This document shows, in pieces, positions 1 to 7,893 of a stretch of 64,000 bases of DNA (position 1 is its first letter; each line of letters begins with the position of its first letter). A program made the translations under genes and the position numbers. Below the pieces are notes generated by a model. It searched no databases and was not told the DNA's origin. It worked only from the letters and a program-made list of their open reading frames with translations. Source of the DNA: Clostridia bacterium. GTDB lineage: Bacteria > Bacillota > Clostridia > Oscillospirales > CAG-272. The DNA lies in assembly GCA_017624905.1 (NCBI GenBank), contig JAGAMD010000006.1, positions 36,641-100,640 of the forward strand. The letters are read 5' to 3'.

Positions 1-1
1 A

Positions 2-607
2 GCTGTAAACCTAGAGGCTCATATTGACAACCTACAAAAGTACGGTGTACCTGTTGTAGTTGCTATCAACCGCTTTGGCACAGATACAGATGCTGAGCTT
101 AAGGCTGTTGAGGATATTTGTATCGCTAAGGGAGCAGATTTTGCTCTTTCCGAGGTGTTTGCAAAGGGCTCAGAGGGTGGTATTGACCTAGCTAATAAGG
201 TAGTTGCTGCTTGTGAAAAGGAAAGCAACTTCCACGTTCTATATCCTGATGAAATGTCAATTATGGATAAGATAAGAACGGTAGCTAAGGAAATCTACGG
301 TGCTAAGGACGTTAAGTTTGACGCTAAGGCAGAGAAGGCTATCAAGGAGTTTGAGGCTCTTGATCCTGCTTATGCTCGTTTCCCTGTATGTATGGCAAAA
401 ACACAATATTCATTGTCTGATGATCCAACAAAGCTCGGCAGACCTACCGATTTTACATTGACAGTACGTGAGGTTAAGCTTTCCGCAGGTGCCGGCTTTA
501 TCGTAGCTCTAACAGGTGCGATTATGACAATGCCGGGACTACCAAAGGCACCGGCTGCATTAAATATTGATGTTGACGATAACGGAAAAATCACAGGACT
601 TTTCTAA
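2..607 (+). CDS. fhs: Formate--tetrahydrofolate ligase, C-terminal part (cut by window start)
   Basis: The reading frame is open from base 2 and ends at TAA 605-607, giving about the last 200 residues of a roughly 555-residue enzyme. Formate-THF ligase joins formate to tetrahydrofolate with ATP and feeds one-carbon units to purine synthesis or acetogenesis in the cytoplasm. Family stretches visible are [15 protein letters not shown], the [13 protein letters not shown] loop and the C-terminal [15 protein letters not shown]. Only one base separates its stop from the tsaE start, so the two are probably co-transcribed. Function is clear from sequence; whether it serves acetogenesis cannot be judged here. 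Confidence 0.95.
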   Translation, partial: AVNLEAHIDNLQKYGVPVVVAINRFGTDTDAELKAVEDICIAKGADFALSEVFAKGSEGGIDLANKVVAACEKESNFHVLYPDEMSIMDKIRTVAKEIYGAKDVKFDAKAEKAIKEFEALDPAYARFPVCMAKTQYSLSDDPTKLGRPTDFTLTVREVKLSAGAGFIVALTGAIMTMPGLPKAPAALNIDVDDNGKITGLF

Positions 608-608
608 T

Positions 609-1061
609 ATGAAGAAAGCTTTTTTGACTACCTCACCGGAGGAAACAGAAGAAATCGCACGTGATTTTGCCAAAATGCTTGACCTGAACAAGCCACAGTT
701 TATAGCTATGTATGGTGATCTTGGTGTTGGCAAAACTGCGTTCGTGCGTGGACTTGCATCTTATATTTGCCCAAATGCAAGAGTTAAAAGTCCAACCTAT
801 ACCGTGGTTAACGAATATCACGGTGGCACACTTCCTCTATACCATTTTGATGTATACAGAATAGAGGATGAGGACGATTTGTATTCTGTCGGCTTCTATG
901 AGTATTTGCAAAAGGGCATTTGCGTAACAGAATGGAGCGAGAATATCGCCGACTCTATTCCTAAGGACGCATATCGCGTTAAGATAGAACGTGGCACAAA
1001 TCCAGAAAATGAGAGAATAATTACAATCGAGGCTTCAAAAGATGAAAATACTCGCACTTGA
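609..1061 (+). CDS. tsaE: tRNA threonylcarbamoyladenosine (t6A) biosynthesis ATPase TsaE
   Basis: A 150-residue P-loop ATPase. The Walker A motif GDLGVGKT lies at residues 36-43, and the SPTYTVVNEY and HFDVYRI stretches typical of TsaE follow. TsaE works with TsaB and TsaD to complete the t6A37 modification of ANN-decoding tRNAs. The frame is open further upstream, but the ATG at 609 directly after the fhs stop gives the usual family N-terminus and length. Its 3' end overlaps tsaB by 20 bases, which suggests translational coupling. Confidence 0.95.
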   Translation: MKKAFLTTSPEETEEIARDFAKMLDLNKPQFIAMYGDLGVGKTAFVRGLASYICPNARVKSPTYTVVNEYHGGTLPLYHFDVYRIEDEDDLYSVGFYEYLQKGICVTEWSENIADSIPKDAYRVKIERGTNPENERIITIEASKDENTRT

Positions 1062-1728
1062 TTCCACAGCAAAGACCTCAAGCGTCGCTATTCTTGAAAA
1101 TGACAGCTTGCTTGGTCTTTACTCAGTGAATATTCAAAACACACATAGTGAAACTCTTTTACCTATGGTAAAATCAATTTTGGAGTCCTTGAGACTAACA
1201 AATGACGATATAGATGCTTATGCTGTATCAGAGGGACCGGGCTCATTTACGGGTGTTCGTATTGGCGTTGCTACTATAAAGGGATTGGCATTTTCAAGGA
1301 ATAAGCCCTGTGTAGGGGTAAGCACAATAGAGGCACTAAAGGAGAACTTGGAAGGCTTTGAGGGCGTTATTTGTCCTATAATGAACGCACGTCGTGGACA
1401 AGTATATACGGGAGCGTTTTTGAACGGTACTCGCTTTATAGATGACTGTTGTATGATGCTTGACGACCTTATCCCTATGCTTGAAGAAAAAGGCGAGGAC
1501 ATCTATTTTGTTGGCGATGGCTATGAGCTGATTTTAGATAAACGAATAGCCAAACTTAGACACACCCCCGAGCATTTAAGATATCAAAATGCGTATTCAG
1601 TGGGTAAAATTGCTTATAAAAAGCTAATAAACTCGGAGTATGTTTCTGACACCGACCTTCGAGTAGAATATCTACGCAAGGCACAAGCTGAGCGAGAAAG
1701 AGAAGAAAGACTTGGAGGAAAAAATTAA
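1042..1728 (+). CDS. tsaB: t6A biosynthesis protein TsaB
   Basis: A 228-residue ASKHA-fold protein that forms the TsaB-TsaD heterodimer for t6A tRNA modification. The N-terminal LALDSTAKTSSVAIL strand and the EGPGSFTGVRIG motif near residue 70 are diagnostic. It overlaps tsaE by 20 bases and shares TAATG with rpiB. The rimI and tsaD genes that often follow tsaB are absent; sugar-isomerase genes follow instead. Confidence 0.95.
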   Translation: MKILALDSTAKTSSVAILENDSLLGLYSVNIQNTHSETLLPMVKSILESLRLTNDDIDAYAVSEGPGSFTGVRIGVATIKGLAFSRNKPCVGVSTIEALKENLEGFEGVICPIMNARRGQVYTGAFLNGTRFIDDCCMMLDDLIPMLEEKGEDIYFVGDGYELILDKRIAKLRHTPEHLRYQNAYSVGKIAYKKLINSEYVSDTDLRVEYLRKAQAEREREERLGGKN

Positions 1729-2183
1729 TGTCAAGAAAAATTGCAATTGCGTGTGATCACGCAGCTCTTGAATTAAAGGGCGAGATTATGAAATATTTAG
1801 AGGCTAATGGTGTTGAATATGTAGACTACGGCACATATACACCGGATAGCTGTAATTATCCTGATTATGCCGAGAAGGTATGCAAGGCGGTATATGAGGG
1901 AAATGAGGATATGGGTATCTTGGTTTGCGGTACAGGCATAGGCATGAGTATTGCAGCAAACAAGTGCAAGGGTATCCGTGCAGCACTTTGCTCAGATACA
2001 TTCTCAGCTAAATATACAAGATTACACAATGATGCAAATGTGCTCTGTATGGGAGCAAGAGTGCTAGGCGCCGGTTTAGCTCTTGAAATCGTTGATATGT
2101 TTATTAACACAGAGTTTGAGGGTGGTAGACATCAGCTAAGAGTTGATATGATTACAGCCCTTGAAGATAAATTAGCAAAATAA
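1728..2183 (+). CDS. rpiB: Ribose-5-phosphate isomerase B (RpiB/LacAB family)
   Basis: A 151-residue RpiB/LacA/LacB-family isomerase that interconverts ribose-5-P and ribulose-5-P in the pentose-phosphate pathway. The phosphate/substrate motif ACDHAALELK is at the N-terminus, and CGTGIGMSIAANK, carrying the family catalytic Cys, is near residue 65. The start overlaps the tsaB stop (TAATG), and a ribosome site CTTGGAGG precedes it. Placement directly before araA suggests a shared role in pentose use. An allose-6-P or galactose-6-P isomerase is possible but less likely. Confidence 0.9.
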   Translation: MSRKIAIACDHAALELKGEIMKYLEANGVEYVDYGTYTPDSCNYPDYAEKVCKAVYEGNEDMGILVCGTGIGMSIAANKCKGIRAALCSDTFSAKYTRLHNDANVLCMGARVLGAGLALEIVDMFINTEFEGGRHQLRVDMITALEDKLAK

Positions 2184-2193
2184 GGAGAAAACT

Positions 2194-3654
2194 ATGAAAA
2201 AGGTTTATTTTATAACAGGTAGCCAAGACCTATATGGTGAAGAGGTGCTTTTGCAGGTTGCCGAGGATTCTAAGGTAATCGCAAAATATCTAAATGATAA
2301 AATTGACGGAGTTGAAATTGAATATGCTTCAACTGTGAGAGATGAAGCTAGCTGTGTTGAGGCTTGTAAAAAGGCATCAAATGACGATGATTGTATCGCA
2401 GTTATCACTTGGATGCACACCTTTAGCCCTGCAAAAATGTGGATTAAGGGACTTCAATTTTTAACTAAGCCACTCCTACATTTCCATACACAGGCTAACG
2501 AAAAATTGCCATATGACGAGATTGATATGGACTTTATGAACCTCAACCAAACAGCACACGGTGGTCGTGAATACGGATTTATGTGTACACGCCTAGGCGT
2601 TAAGCGTGAGGTTGTTGTTGGCTACTATCAACACGAGGATGTAATCGAAAAGATTAAAAAGTTCCTTGATGTAGCAAGAGCAGTTGATTTTTCAAAGAAT
2701 TTAAATGTTGCTATGTTTGGTAGCAATATGAGAGAGGTTTCTGTAACAGATGGCGACAGAGTAGAGAGCCAAATCAAATACGGTTGGAACGTAAACTATT
2801 ACGGCATTGGCGACCTAGTAGCCCTTGTAAACGAAGTTACAGAGGCTGAGGTTGATGCAAAAATGGCTGAATATAACGAGCTATATGTAATGAACACAGA
2901 CAACCTAGATGCTGTTAAAGAACAAGCTAAGTATGAAATTGCACTTGATAAATTCCTAACAAATGGCAACTTCGGTGCATTTACAGATACATTCCAAGAC
3001 CTACACGGTATGCGTCAGCTCCCAGGTCTTGCAACACAAAGAATGATGGCTAAGGGTATTGGCTTTGGTGCTGAGGGTGACTATAAGACATCAGCTCTTA
3101 ATGCTATTTTCTGCGAAATGGCAAAGGGAAGAAAAGGCTCAACAGGCTTTATGGAGGACTATACATACGACTTTACAAAGGGCGAGGAGGTAGTTCTTGG
3201 CTCACATATGCTAGAGGTTTCTCCTGATTTTGCTTCAACTAAGCCAAAGATTGAGGTTCACCACCTAGGTATCGGTGGAAAAGAGCCACCGGCAAGACTT
3301 GTATTTGATGGTGTAGAGGGCGACGGTGTTGCTGTATGTATGATTGATATGGGCGACCGCTTCCGTCTTATCTGTGCAGCTATTGAGCTTGTAAAGCAAC
3401 CAAAGGAAATGCCAAAGCTTCCGGTTGCAAGAATTATGTGGAAGCTAAAGCCGGACCACGCAACCGGTGCTGCCGCTTGGATTTATGCAGGTGGTGCTCA
3501 CCACACAGTAGTTTCAACAGCTCTTACAGTTGAGGATATAAGACTCTTTGCTAAGCTAACAGATACTGAGCTTGTAGTTATCGATGAAAACACAGACCTT
3601 AACGCACTCCAAAAAGAACTTGAAATCAACGATTTAATCGCAAAGCTAAAATAA
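2194..3654 (+). CDS. araA: L-arabinose isomerase
   Basis: A 486-residue protein, near the usual 475-500 for AraA, which converts L-arabinose to L-ribulose using a divalent metal. Family stretches include ITWMHTFSPAKMWI, FGSNMREVSVTDGDRV, the central GEGDYKTSALNAIF (a metal-ligand region) and the C-terminal AWIYAGGAHHTV. A ribosome site AAGGAG sits 10 bases after the rpiB stop. No araB (ribulokinase) or araD (epimerase) is in the window, so the pathway must be completed elsewhere. A strong terminator follows. Confidence 0.96.
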   Translation: MKKVYFITGSQDLYGEEVLLQVAEDSKVIAKYLNDKIDGVEIEYASTVRDEASCVEACKKASNDDDCIAVITWMHTFSPAKMWIKGLQFLTKPLLHFHTQANEKLPYDEIDMDFMNLNQTAHGGREYGFMCTRLGVKREVVVGYYQHEDVIEKIKKFLDVARAVDFSKNLNVAMFGSNMREVSVTDGDRVESQIKYGWNVNYYGIGDLVALVNEVTEAEVDAKMAEYNELYVMNTDNLDAVKEQAKYEIALDKFLTNGNFGAFTDTFQDLHGMRQLPGLATQRMMAKGIGFGAEGDYKTSALNAIFCEMAKGRKGSTGFMEDYTYDFTKGEEVVLGSHMLEVSPDFASTKPKIEVHHLGIGGKEPPARLVFDGVEGDGVAVCMIDMGDRFRLICAAIELVKQPKEMPKLPVARIMWKLKPDHATGAAAWIYAGGAHHTVVSTALTVEDIRLFAKLTDTELVVIDENTDLNALQKELEINDLIAKLK

Positions 3655-3663
3655 TTTCGACTT

Positions 3664-3692
3664 AAAAAGAGCCACAAATGTGGCTCTTTTTC
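3664..3692 (+). terminator. Rho-independent terminator after araA
   Basis: A perfect GAGCCACA/TGTGGCTC stem with a two-base loop, flanked by A and T runs, 10 bases after the araA stop. It should end the fhs-tsaE-tsaB-rpiB-araA transcript. Confidence 0.9.
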
Positions 3693-3745
3693 GTTGAAAA
3701 AGGTAAGAATGATATTTTTCTCTGTGGAAAAGAATATTGCCACAT

Positions 3746-3845
3746 TGTAGGGGATGGCGCCTCGACATTCCGCACCAATTAATACGCACAAACTAAATAC
3801 ACGTCATCCTGAGCGAGTGAAACGAGTCGAATGGATCTCATTATG
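3746..3845. repeat. Two dispersed intergenic repeat remnants
   Basis: Bases 3746-3775 contain TTGTAGGGG followed by GGCGCCTCGAC and CCGC; a second copy of this type is near 48366. Bases 3802-3845 contain GTCATCCTGAGCGAGTGAAA and a GGATCTC end; related copies are near 14607 and 51332. Both types resemble short intergenic repeats that I recall as common in gut Clostridia; their function is unknown. Confidence 0.55.
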
Positions 3846-4013
3846 CTAAAATTCACAAAAAATTAACATTTATATTATATTTGTGCATTTTGCTAACAAA
3901 ATGAATGCTTTTAAAATATTATCTCTCGCCCTGTGTCTGCTTTTTTGATATTTTCATTGTTGAAATTGGCTTAAGCTTTGTGATTTTTGTGCATTTTCTA
4001 CAAAAACAATACA

Positions 4014-4065
4014 TTTTTTTTTTTTTTTTGTTCAACTTGACAGTTTTCCACATATGTGTTAATAT
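4014..4065 (+). promoter_or_regulatory. Sigma-A promoter with T16 tract upstream
   Basis: TTGACA at 4037-4042, a 17-base spacer and TAATAT at 4060-4065 form a near-consensus promoter for the surface-protein gene. A homopolymer of 16 T (4014-4029) ends seven bases before the -35 box, the position of an UP element and a tract prone to slippage. Confidence 0.75.
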
Positions 4066-4096
4066 AATAAAAAATATTTTCCATAAGGAGATAATT

Positions 4097-6139
4097 ATGA
4101 AAAAGAAAATTTTACTCGGCATTTTAATAGCAGTAGCAGTAATGTGCCTCTTTGCTATTTCAATTAGCGCTGCGGAAGCTACAATTGGTGGATTTAAATA
4201 TACCACCAAAAGCGACGGCACAGCTACACTTAGCTCAAATGAGAGTTTTACTGGTACAACAGCTGTAATTCCAGAAACTGTTGAAATTGATGGCACTGAA
4301 TATACAGTTAATCAGATTGGAAATTCAATTTTTCAAAACAATACAACAATAGAAACAATTAGTTTTCCATCTACAATTACAACTGTTGGTTCACGCGTTA
4401 TTACAAAATGTACTGCTTTGAAAGCTGTTTATATTGACCTTGACAAGCTTGTATCAGTTGGCGAATGTGCATTGACATATAATAGTGCATCACAAGATAC
4501 TGATATGGATGAAACAACTGCTAATAGAGAAATATATTTCTATGCAACATCTGAATATGGTAAGGATAATCCTGTGAAAACAGAAGAGGTAGATTTTAAA
4601 AATTTGACATCTATGGGATATTCTGCATTCCAAGGTCTTAATGTAAAAAAGGTTACCTTATATTTTACTAACAGACAAATTTTTAGATACGCAAATATTG
4701 AGGAGCTTGTGATAAAAGGAAACATAGAAACAATAGAGCAATATGCGTTTGATTGTTGCTTTAATCTAAGCAAAGTAACCGTTGAATCAACTACTTTGAA
4801 AACTGTTGGTTCTAGTGCGTTTTCAAGTTGTAGAGCGATGACTAACATTAAAATTGATTTGTCTGGTGTAACTAATATAAGTGGCTCTGCTTTTAGATTT
4901 TCCGGGGATCGCGGAACAGCAAATAATACAGCAATGTGGAATGATTTGGATGGTCAAAATATAGTTGATTTATCCTCACTAAAAACTATTGGTTCACAAG
5001 CGTTTGCAGGTAGTAACCTAGGTAACGCAAGAGTTGTTTGGCCGACAAATCTAGAGGCTACAAATCTAGGTAGCACTGGCGATTCAAGTACATTCAGAAA
5101 TGCAAATATAACAAGTGTATATATAGATACCGCTGAAGGATATGAACTCCAAATTGATAGCTGGTGCTTTAGAAACAACCCAATTGAAACAGTTATTTTT
5201 GGCCCTGGAGTTACCACGCTTAGTAACTGCTTTGAAGGAGTAAAAACAATTAAAACAGTTGTATTTTTGGCTGATAATGTAGATTGTACATCTTCTAACT
5301 TGTTCAAGGACTGCAGTGGAATAACATTTTACCACAAGGGCTTGACAACAAATACAACATTTTCACAAGCAACTCAAATTAATATTTCTGAAGGTAGCTA
5401 TACTGCTTATGGAGCATGTGGAGTAAAAGTAGACTTAACACCTGTTGAAGGCGAAAAGGTTACTCTTAACTATGTTGACCACGACCATAAGGGTGTAGCT
5501 GACCAAACAGTATGTCCTGCAGGCTCACTTATGATTTACACCTGCACAGGCTGTAAGGATGTTTACACAGAGGAGCTAGAGGGCTACATCGGTGACACAC
5601 ATGTATTTGACCGTGCAAATGGCGCAACAGTAGCAGATGTAGTATTTGCAAACAACAACTACTTTGGAGTAGGTGTGATAGTTGTTGAATGCGCTAACTG
5701 CACAGCTCAAGCAAACGATAGTGAAACAGTCGAGCCATTCTTTGGAGAAGGTGGTTACTCAATTCCGGAAAACGGCACAACTGATTGCGTTTCACATACA
5801 ATTAAGGTAAATAAATCTGCAATTATAAAGTATCAAGAGCTAACAGGCAAGACTGTAAACTATGGTACAGTAGCAGCAGTAGGCTCATCAATTGGCACTC
5901 CACTTTACTTTGAGGAAGGCGAGAGCGAGATGTCAATTAAAGCTCAAGCACTGGTTTCTGATATGACAAACACAAATTACACAAAGCTTGTAATTAAGAT
6001 AACAGGCATTCCATCAGCCGACACAGCACTCAACTGTAACGCATATGCAGTAATCGGTACAAGCATCACATATCTCTGTGGCGAAGAAGCACTAGCTGAA
6101 GCTAAAGAGGTAAAGCTAAATATGACAACACAAGCATAA
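4097..6139 (+). CDS. Secreted leucine-rich-repeat (BspA-like) surface protein
   Basis: A 680-residue exported protein. The ATG at 4097 follows AAGGAG and begins a classical signal peptide: MKKK, a hydrophobic core ILLGILIAVAVMCLFAIS, and an AXA-like site near residue 26. From about residue 50 to 460 it has repeated units of the BspA/LRR_5 kind (IGNSIFQNNTTIETISFP, SSAFSSCRAMTNIKI, IGSQAFAGSNL). About residues 460-680 are a repeat-free domain with paired Cys (YTCTGCKDVYTEEL, VVECANCTAQ). No LPXTG or SLH anchor is seen. BspA-like proteins often bind host or neighbouring cells; that role is inference here. Confidence 0.85.
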   Translation: MKKKILLGILIAVAVMCLFAISISAAEATIGGFKYTTKSDGTATLSSNESFTGTTAVIPETVEIDGTEYTVNQIGNSIFQNNTTIETISFPSTITTVGSRVITKCTALKAVYIDLDKLVSVGECALTYNSASQDTDMDETTANREIYFYATSEYGKDNPVKTEEVDFKNLTSMGYSAFQGLNVKKVTLYFTNRQIFRYANIEELVIKGNIETIEQYAFDCCFNLSKVTVESTTLKTVGSSAFSSCRAMTNIKIDLSGVTNISGSAFRFSGDRGTANNTAMWNDLDGQNIVDLSSLKTIGSQAFAGSNLGNARVVWPTNLEATNLGSTGDSSTFRNANITSVYIDTAEGYELQIDSWCFRNNPIETVIFGPGVTTLSNCFEGVKTIKTVVFLADNVDCTSSNLFKDCSGITFYHKGLTTNTTFSQATQINISEGSYTAYGACGVKVDLTPVEGEKVTLNYVDHDHKGVADQTVCPAGSLMIYTCTGCKDVYTEELEGYIGDTHVFDRANGATVADVVFANNNYFGVGVIVVECANCTAQANDSETVEPFFGEGGYSIPENGTTDCVSHTIKVNKSAIIKYQELTGKTVNYGTVAAVGSSIGTPLYFEEGESEMSIKAQALVSDMTNTNYTKLVIKITGIPSADTALNCNAYAVIGTSITYLCGEEALAEAKEVKLNMTTQA

Positions 6140-6146
6140 ATATATA

Positions 6147-6180
6147 ACACCACAAGGTCTTTGCCTTGTGGTGTTTTTTA
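6147..6180 (+). terminator. Terminator after the LRR gene
   Basis: An 11-bp perfect stem ACACCACAAGG/CCTTGTGGTGT with a six-base loop, followed by six T, eight bases after the stop codon. Confidence 0.92.
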
Positions 6181-6194
6181 TGTCAATATAAAGT

Positions 6195-6272
6195 CATGGC
6201 TCCATCTGACGAGGCACCTTTATGGCGTGCCTTGGTAGAGCTGCCACCAAAGGTGACTGCGGGAGAGATAAA
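6195..6272 (+). repeat. Modular palindromic intergenic element (GGCTCC...GGGAGAGAT type)
   Basis: Reads ATGGCTCCATCTGACGAG, then an inner block GCACCTTTATGGCGTGCCTT, then GAGCTGCCACC, AAAGGTGACTGC and GGGAGAGAT. The outer parts match the elements at about 23228, 24776 and 49515. The inner block matches only the copy at 49530 (GCACCATTTAGGGCGTACCTT). No duplicated gene end flanks this copy; only a 12-base repeat (6179-6190 and 6320-6331) does, which may be chance in AT-rich DNA. Confidence 0.6.
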
Positions 6273-6396
6273 ATAGCTAAAAATAAACCTAAAATAAAAC
6301 CTATAAAAGTATCATTGTATATGTCAATATATACAAAAATGAAGGAATTATTTTGTAAAAAAGCTACAAAAGAAAAATATTCGCTTATGCATTTAA

Positions 6397-6435
6397 ATTG
6401 CATAAATATTCATTGATATTCACAAAATATTCATT
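6397..6435. promoter_or_regulatory. Candidate ARG boxes upstream of the arginine operon
   Basis: Compared with the Bacillus AhrC/ArgR box CATGAATAAAAATTCAAG, the 18 bases at 6397-6414 match at 13 positions. An adjoining site at 6418-6435 matches at about 10. Tandem boxes upstream of arg promoters are the usual arrangement for the hexameric arginine repressor. No argR is in the window, so this rests on motif similarity and context. Confidence 0.45.
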
Positions 6436-6504
6436 TGATGTGCTTGAAACAAAGCAAAAATTTCCTTATTTATTAAAAAAGATGAAAAAATATTAAAAAA
6501 GGTC

Positions 6505-6563
6505 TTGACAAAACAGAAAATAGGTTATATAATACAATTCGTAAAAATGAATAAACTTTCATC
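6505..6563 (+). promoter_or_regulatory. Consensus promoter and ARG-box operator of the arg operon
   Basis: TTGACA (6505-6510), a 17-base spacer and TATAAT (6528-6533) form a perfect sigma-A promoter. The start-proximal segment 6546-6563 contains the inverted repeat ATGAA-N6-TTCAT and matches the ARG box at 13 of 18 positions, placed about 14 bases after the -10 where a repressor would block initiation. The ribosome site AAGGAG precedes argG. Confidence 0.65.
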
Positions 6564-6577
6564 TAAGGAGAAGAAAA

Positions 6578-7807
6578 ATGGATAAGAAAAATATTAAAAA
6601 GGTAGTTCTTGCATATTCCGGAGGACTTGATACATCAATCATCATTCCATGGCTTAAGGAAAACTACAACAACTGTGAGGTTATCGCGGTATCCGGTAAC
6701 GTAGGACAAGCAGACGAGCTTGAGGGACTTGAAGAAAAGGCAATCAAGACAGGCGCATCAAAGTGCTACATTGAGGATTTAACAGAGGAGTTTGTTGACG
6801 ACTATGTAATCCCGACGGTTAAGGCTGGCGCACTATACGAGGAATATATGCTCGGCACATCATTTGCACGTCCTGTTATTGCAAAGAGAATTGCAGAAAT
6901 CGCTATTGCTGAGGGAGCAGATGCTATCTGCCACGGCTGTACAGGTAAGGGTAATGACCAAGTTCGTTTTGAGCTTACAATTAAGGCTTTCGCACCTGAT
7001 ATGCCAATTATCGCTCCTTGGAGAGAGTGGACAATTAAGTCTCGTGAGGAGGAAATCGAGTACGCTGAGGCTCACAATGTTCCTCTAAAAATTAATCGTG
7101 AAACAAACTACTCAAAGGACAAAAACCTATGGCACCTAAGCCACGAGGGACTTGACCTTGAGGATGCAGGTAATGAGCCACTTTACGATAAGGAAGGCTT
7201 CCTTGAAATGGGAGTTTCTCCAATCAAGGCTCCGGATGTACCAACATATGTTGAGCTCGATTTTGTAAAGGGCGTTCCTGTTGCAATCAATGGCGAAAAG
7301 ATGAGCGCTAAGGAAATTATTCTAAAGCTTAATAAGCTCGGTGGCGACAATGGTATCGGTCTGCTTGATATTGTTGAAAACCGTCTTGTTGGTATGAAAT
7401 GTCGTGGCGTATACGAGACTCCCGGTGGAGCTATCTTGTATGCAGCTCACAGCTATCTTGAAACAATTTGTCTTGACAAAATGACAATGCACGAAAAACA
7501 AAAGCTTTCAATCACATTTGCTGAGCTTGTATATAATGGTCAATGGTTCACACCACTACGTGAGGCACTTAGTGCATTCGTTGACAAAACACAAGAAAAC
7601 GTTACAGGTAAGGTAAGACTAAAGCTCTACAAGGGCAACATTATCAAGGCTGGCGTATGGAGTGATTATTCACTTTACTCAGAGGAAATCGCTACATTTG
7701 GCGAGGATAACGTTTACAACCAAGCTGACAGTGCCGGATTTATCAACCTATTTGGTCTTCCAATCAAGGTTCAAGCACAAGTAAACGCAAAGAATAATAA
7801 AAAATAA
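6578..7807 (+). CDS. argG: Argininosuccinate synthase
   Basis: A 409-residue enzyme that joins citrulline and aspartate with ATP to form argininosuccinate. The ATP-pyrophosphatase motif [10 protein letters not shown] is at residues 11-20; [16 protein letters not shown] and [18 protein letters not shown] are further family signatures. It is the first gene of the seven-gene arg operon, behind a consensus promoter with an ARG-box-like operator. Length and motifs are complete. Confidence 0.98.
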   Translation: MDKKNIKKVVLAYSGGLDTSIIIPWLKENYNNCEVIAVSGNVGQADELEGLEEKAIKTGASKCYIEDLTEEFVDDYVIPTVKAGALYEEYMLGTSFARPVIAKRIAEIAIAEGADAICHGCTGKGNDQVRFELTIKAFAPDMPIIAPWREWTIKSREEEIEYAEAHNVPLKINRETNYSKDKNLWHLSHEGLDLEDAGNEPLYDKEGFLEMGVSPIKAPDVPTYVELDFVKGVPVAINGEKMSAKEIILKLNKLGGDNGIGLLDIVENRLVGMKCRGVYETPGGAILYAAHSYLETICLDKMTMHEKQKLSITFAELVYNGQWFTPLREALSAFVDKTQENVTGKVRLKLYKGNIIKAGVWSDYSLYSEEIATFGEDNVYNQADSAGFINLFGLPIKVQAQVNAKNNKK

Positions 7808-7818
7808 TATAAGCACTT

Positions 7819-7858
7819 GCGGTGGGCATTTTTGCCCATCGCATAACGTGTTTTTTAA
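7819..7858 (+). promoter_or_regulatory. Hairpin between argG and argH (attenuator-like)
   Basis: A 10-bp stem GCGGTGGGCA/TGCCCATCGC (one mismatch) with a TTTT loop. The run of T comes only after an 8-base spacer (TTTTTT at about 7852), so it is a poor terminator. It may lower read-through or stabilise the argG message. The following TACGCGTGTGTATACGCGTA segment is a second inverted repeat. Confidence 0.5.
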
Positions 7859-7893
7859 TACGCGTGTGTATACGCGTACGAAAGGACTAAATT

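Larger units (their letters stand above)
3693..4096. other. Gene-free stretch with two repeat remnants and a very AT-rich promoter region
   Basis: No coding region is supported. The segment holds a GTAGGGG-type repeat remnant (about 3746-3775), a GTCATCCTGAGCG-type remnant (about 3802-3845), a run of 16 T (4014-4029), and then the promoter and ribosome site of the next gene. An open frame runs back into it from the following gene, but its translation is low-complexity and has no proper start signal. Confidence 0.7.

Noticed and set aside
3905-4096. N-terminal extension of the LRR protein
   Set aside because: The frame is open, but the translation is low-complexity from T-rich DNA, contains the promoter, and lacks a ribosome site. 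ATG 4097 has AAGGAG and a signal peptide.
6179-6331. 12-base direct repeats around the element at 6195 as a target duplication
   Set aside because: TATGTCAATATA is AT-rich and the second copy lies 60 bases past the element, so chance is likely.
6416-6577. T-box or riboswitch before argG
   Set aside because: The distance from the -10 to the start codon is under 50 bases, too short for a T-box; no specifier loop or TGGNACCGCG box is seen.
7859-7880. TACGCG repeats before argH as an operator
   Set aside because: Similar ACGCG clusters occur near 51906, but the match is short and no regulator can be linked; left as part of the hairpin note.
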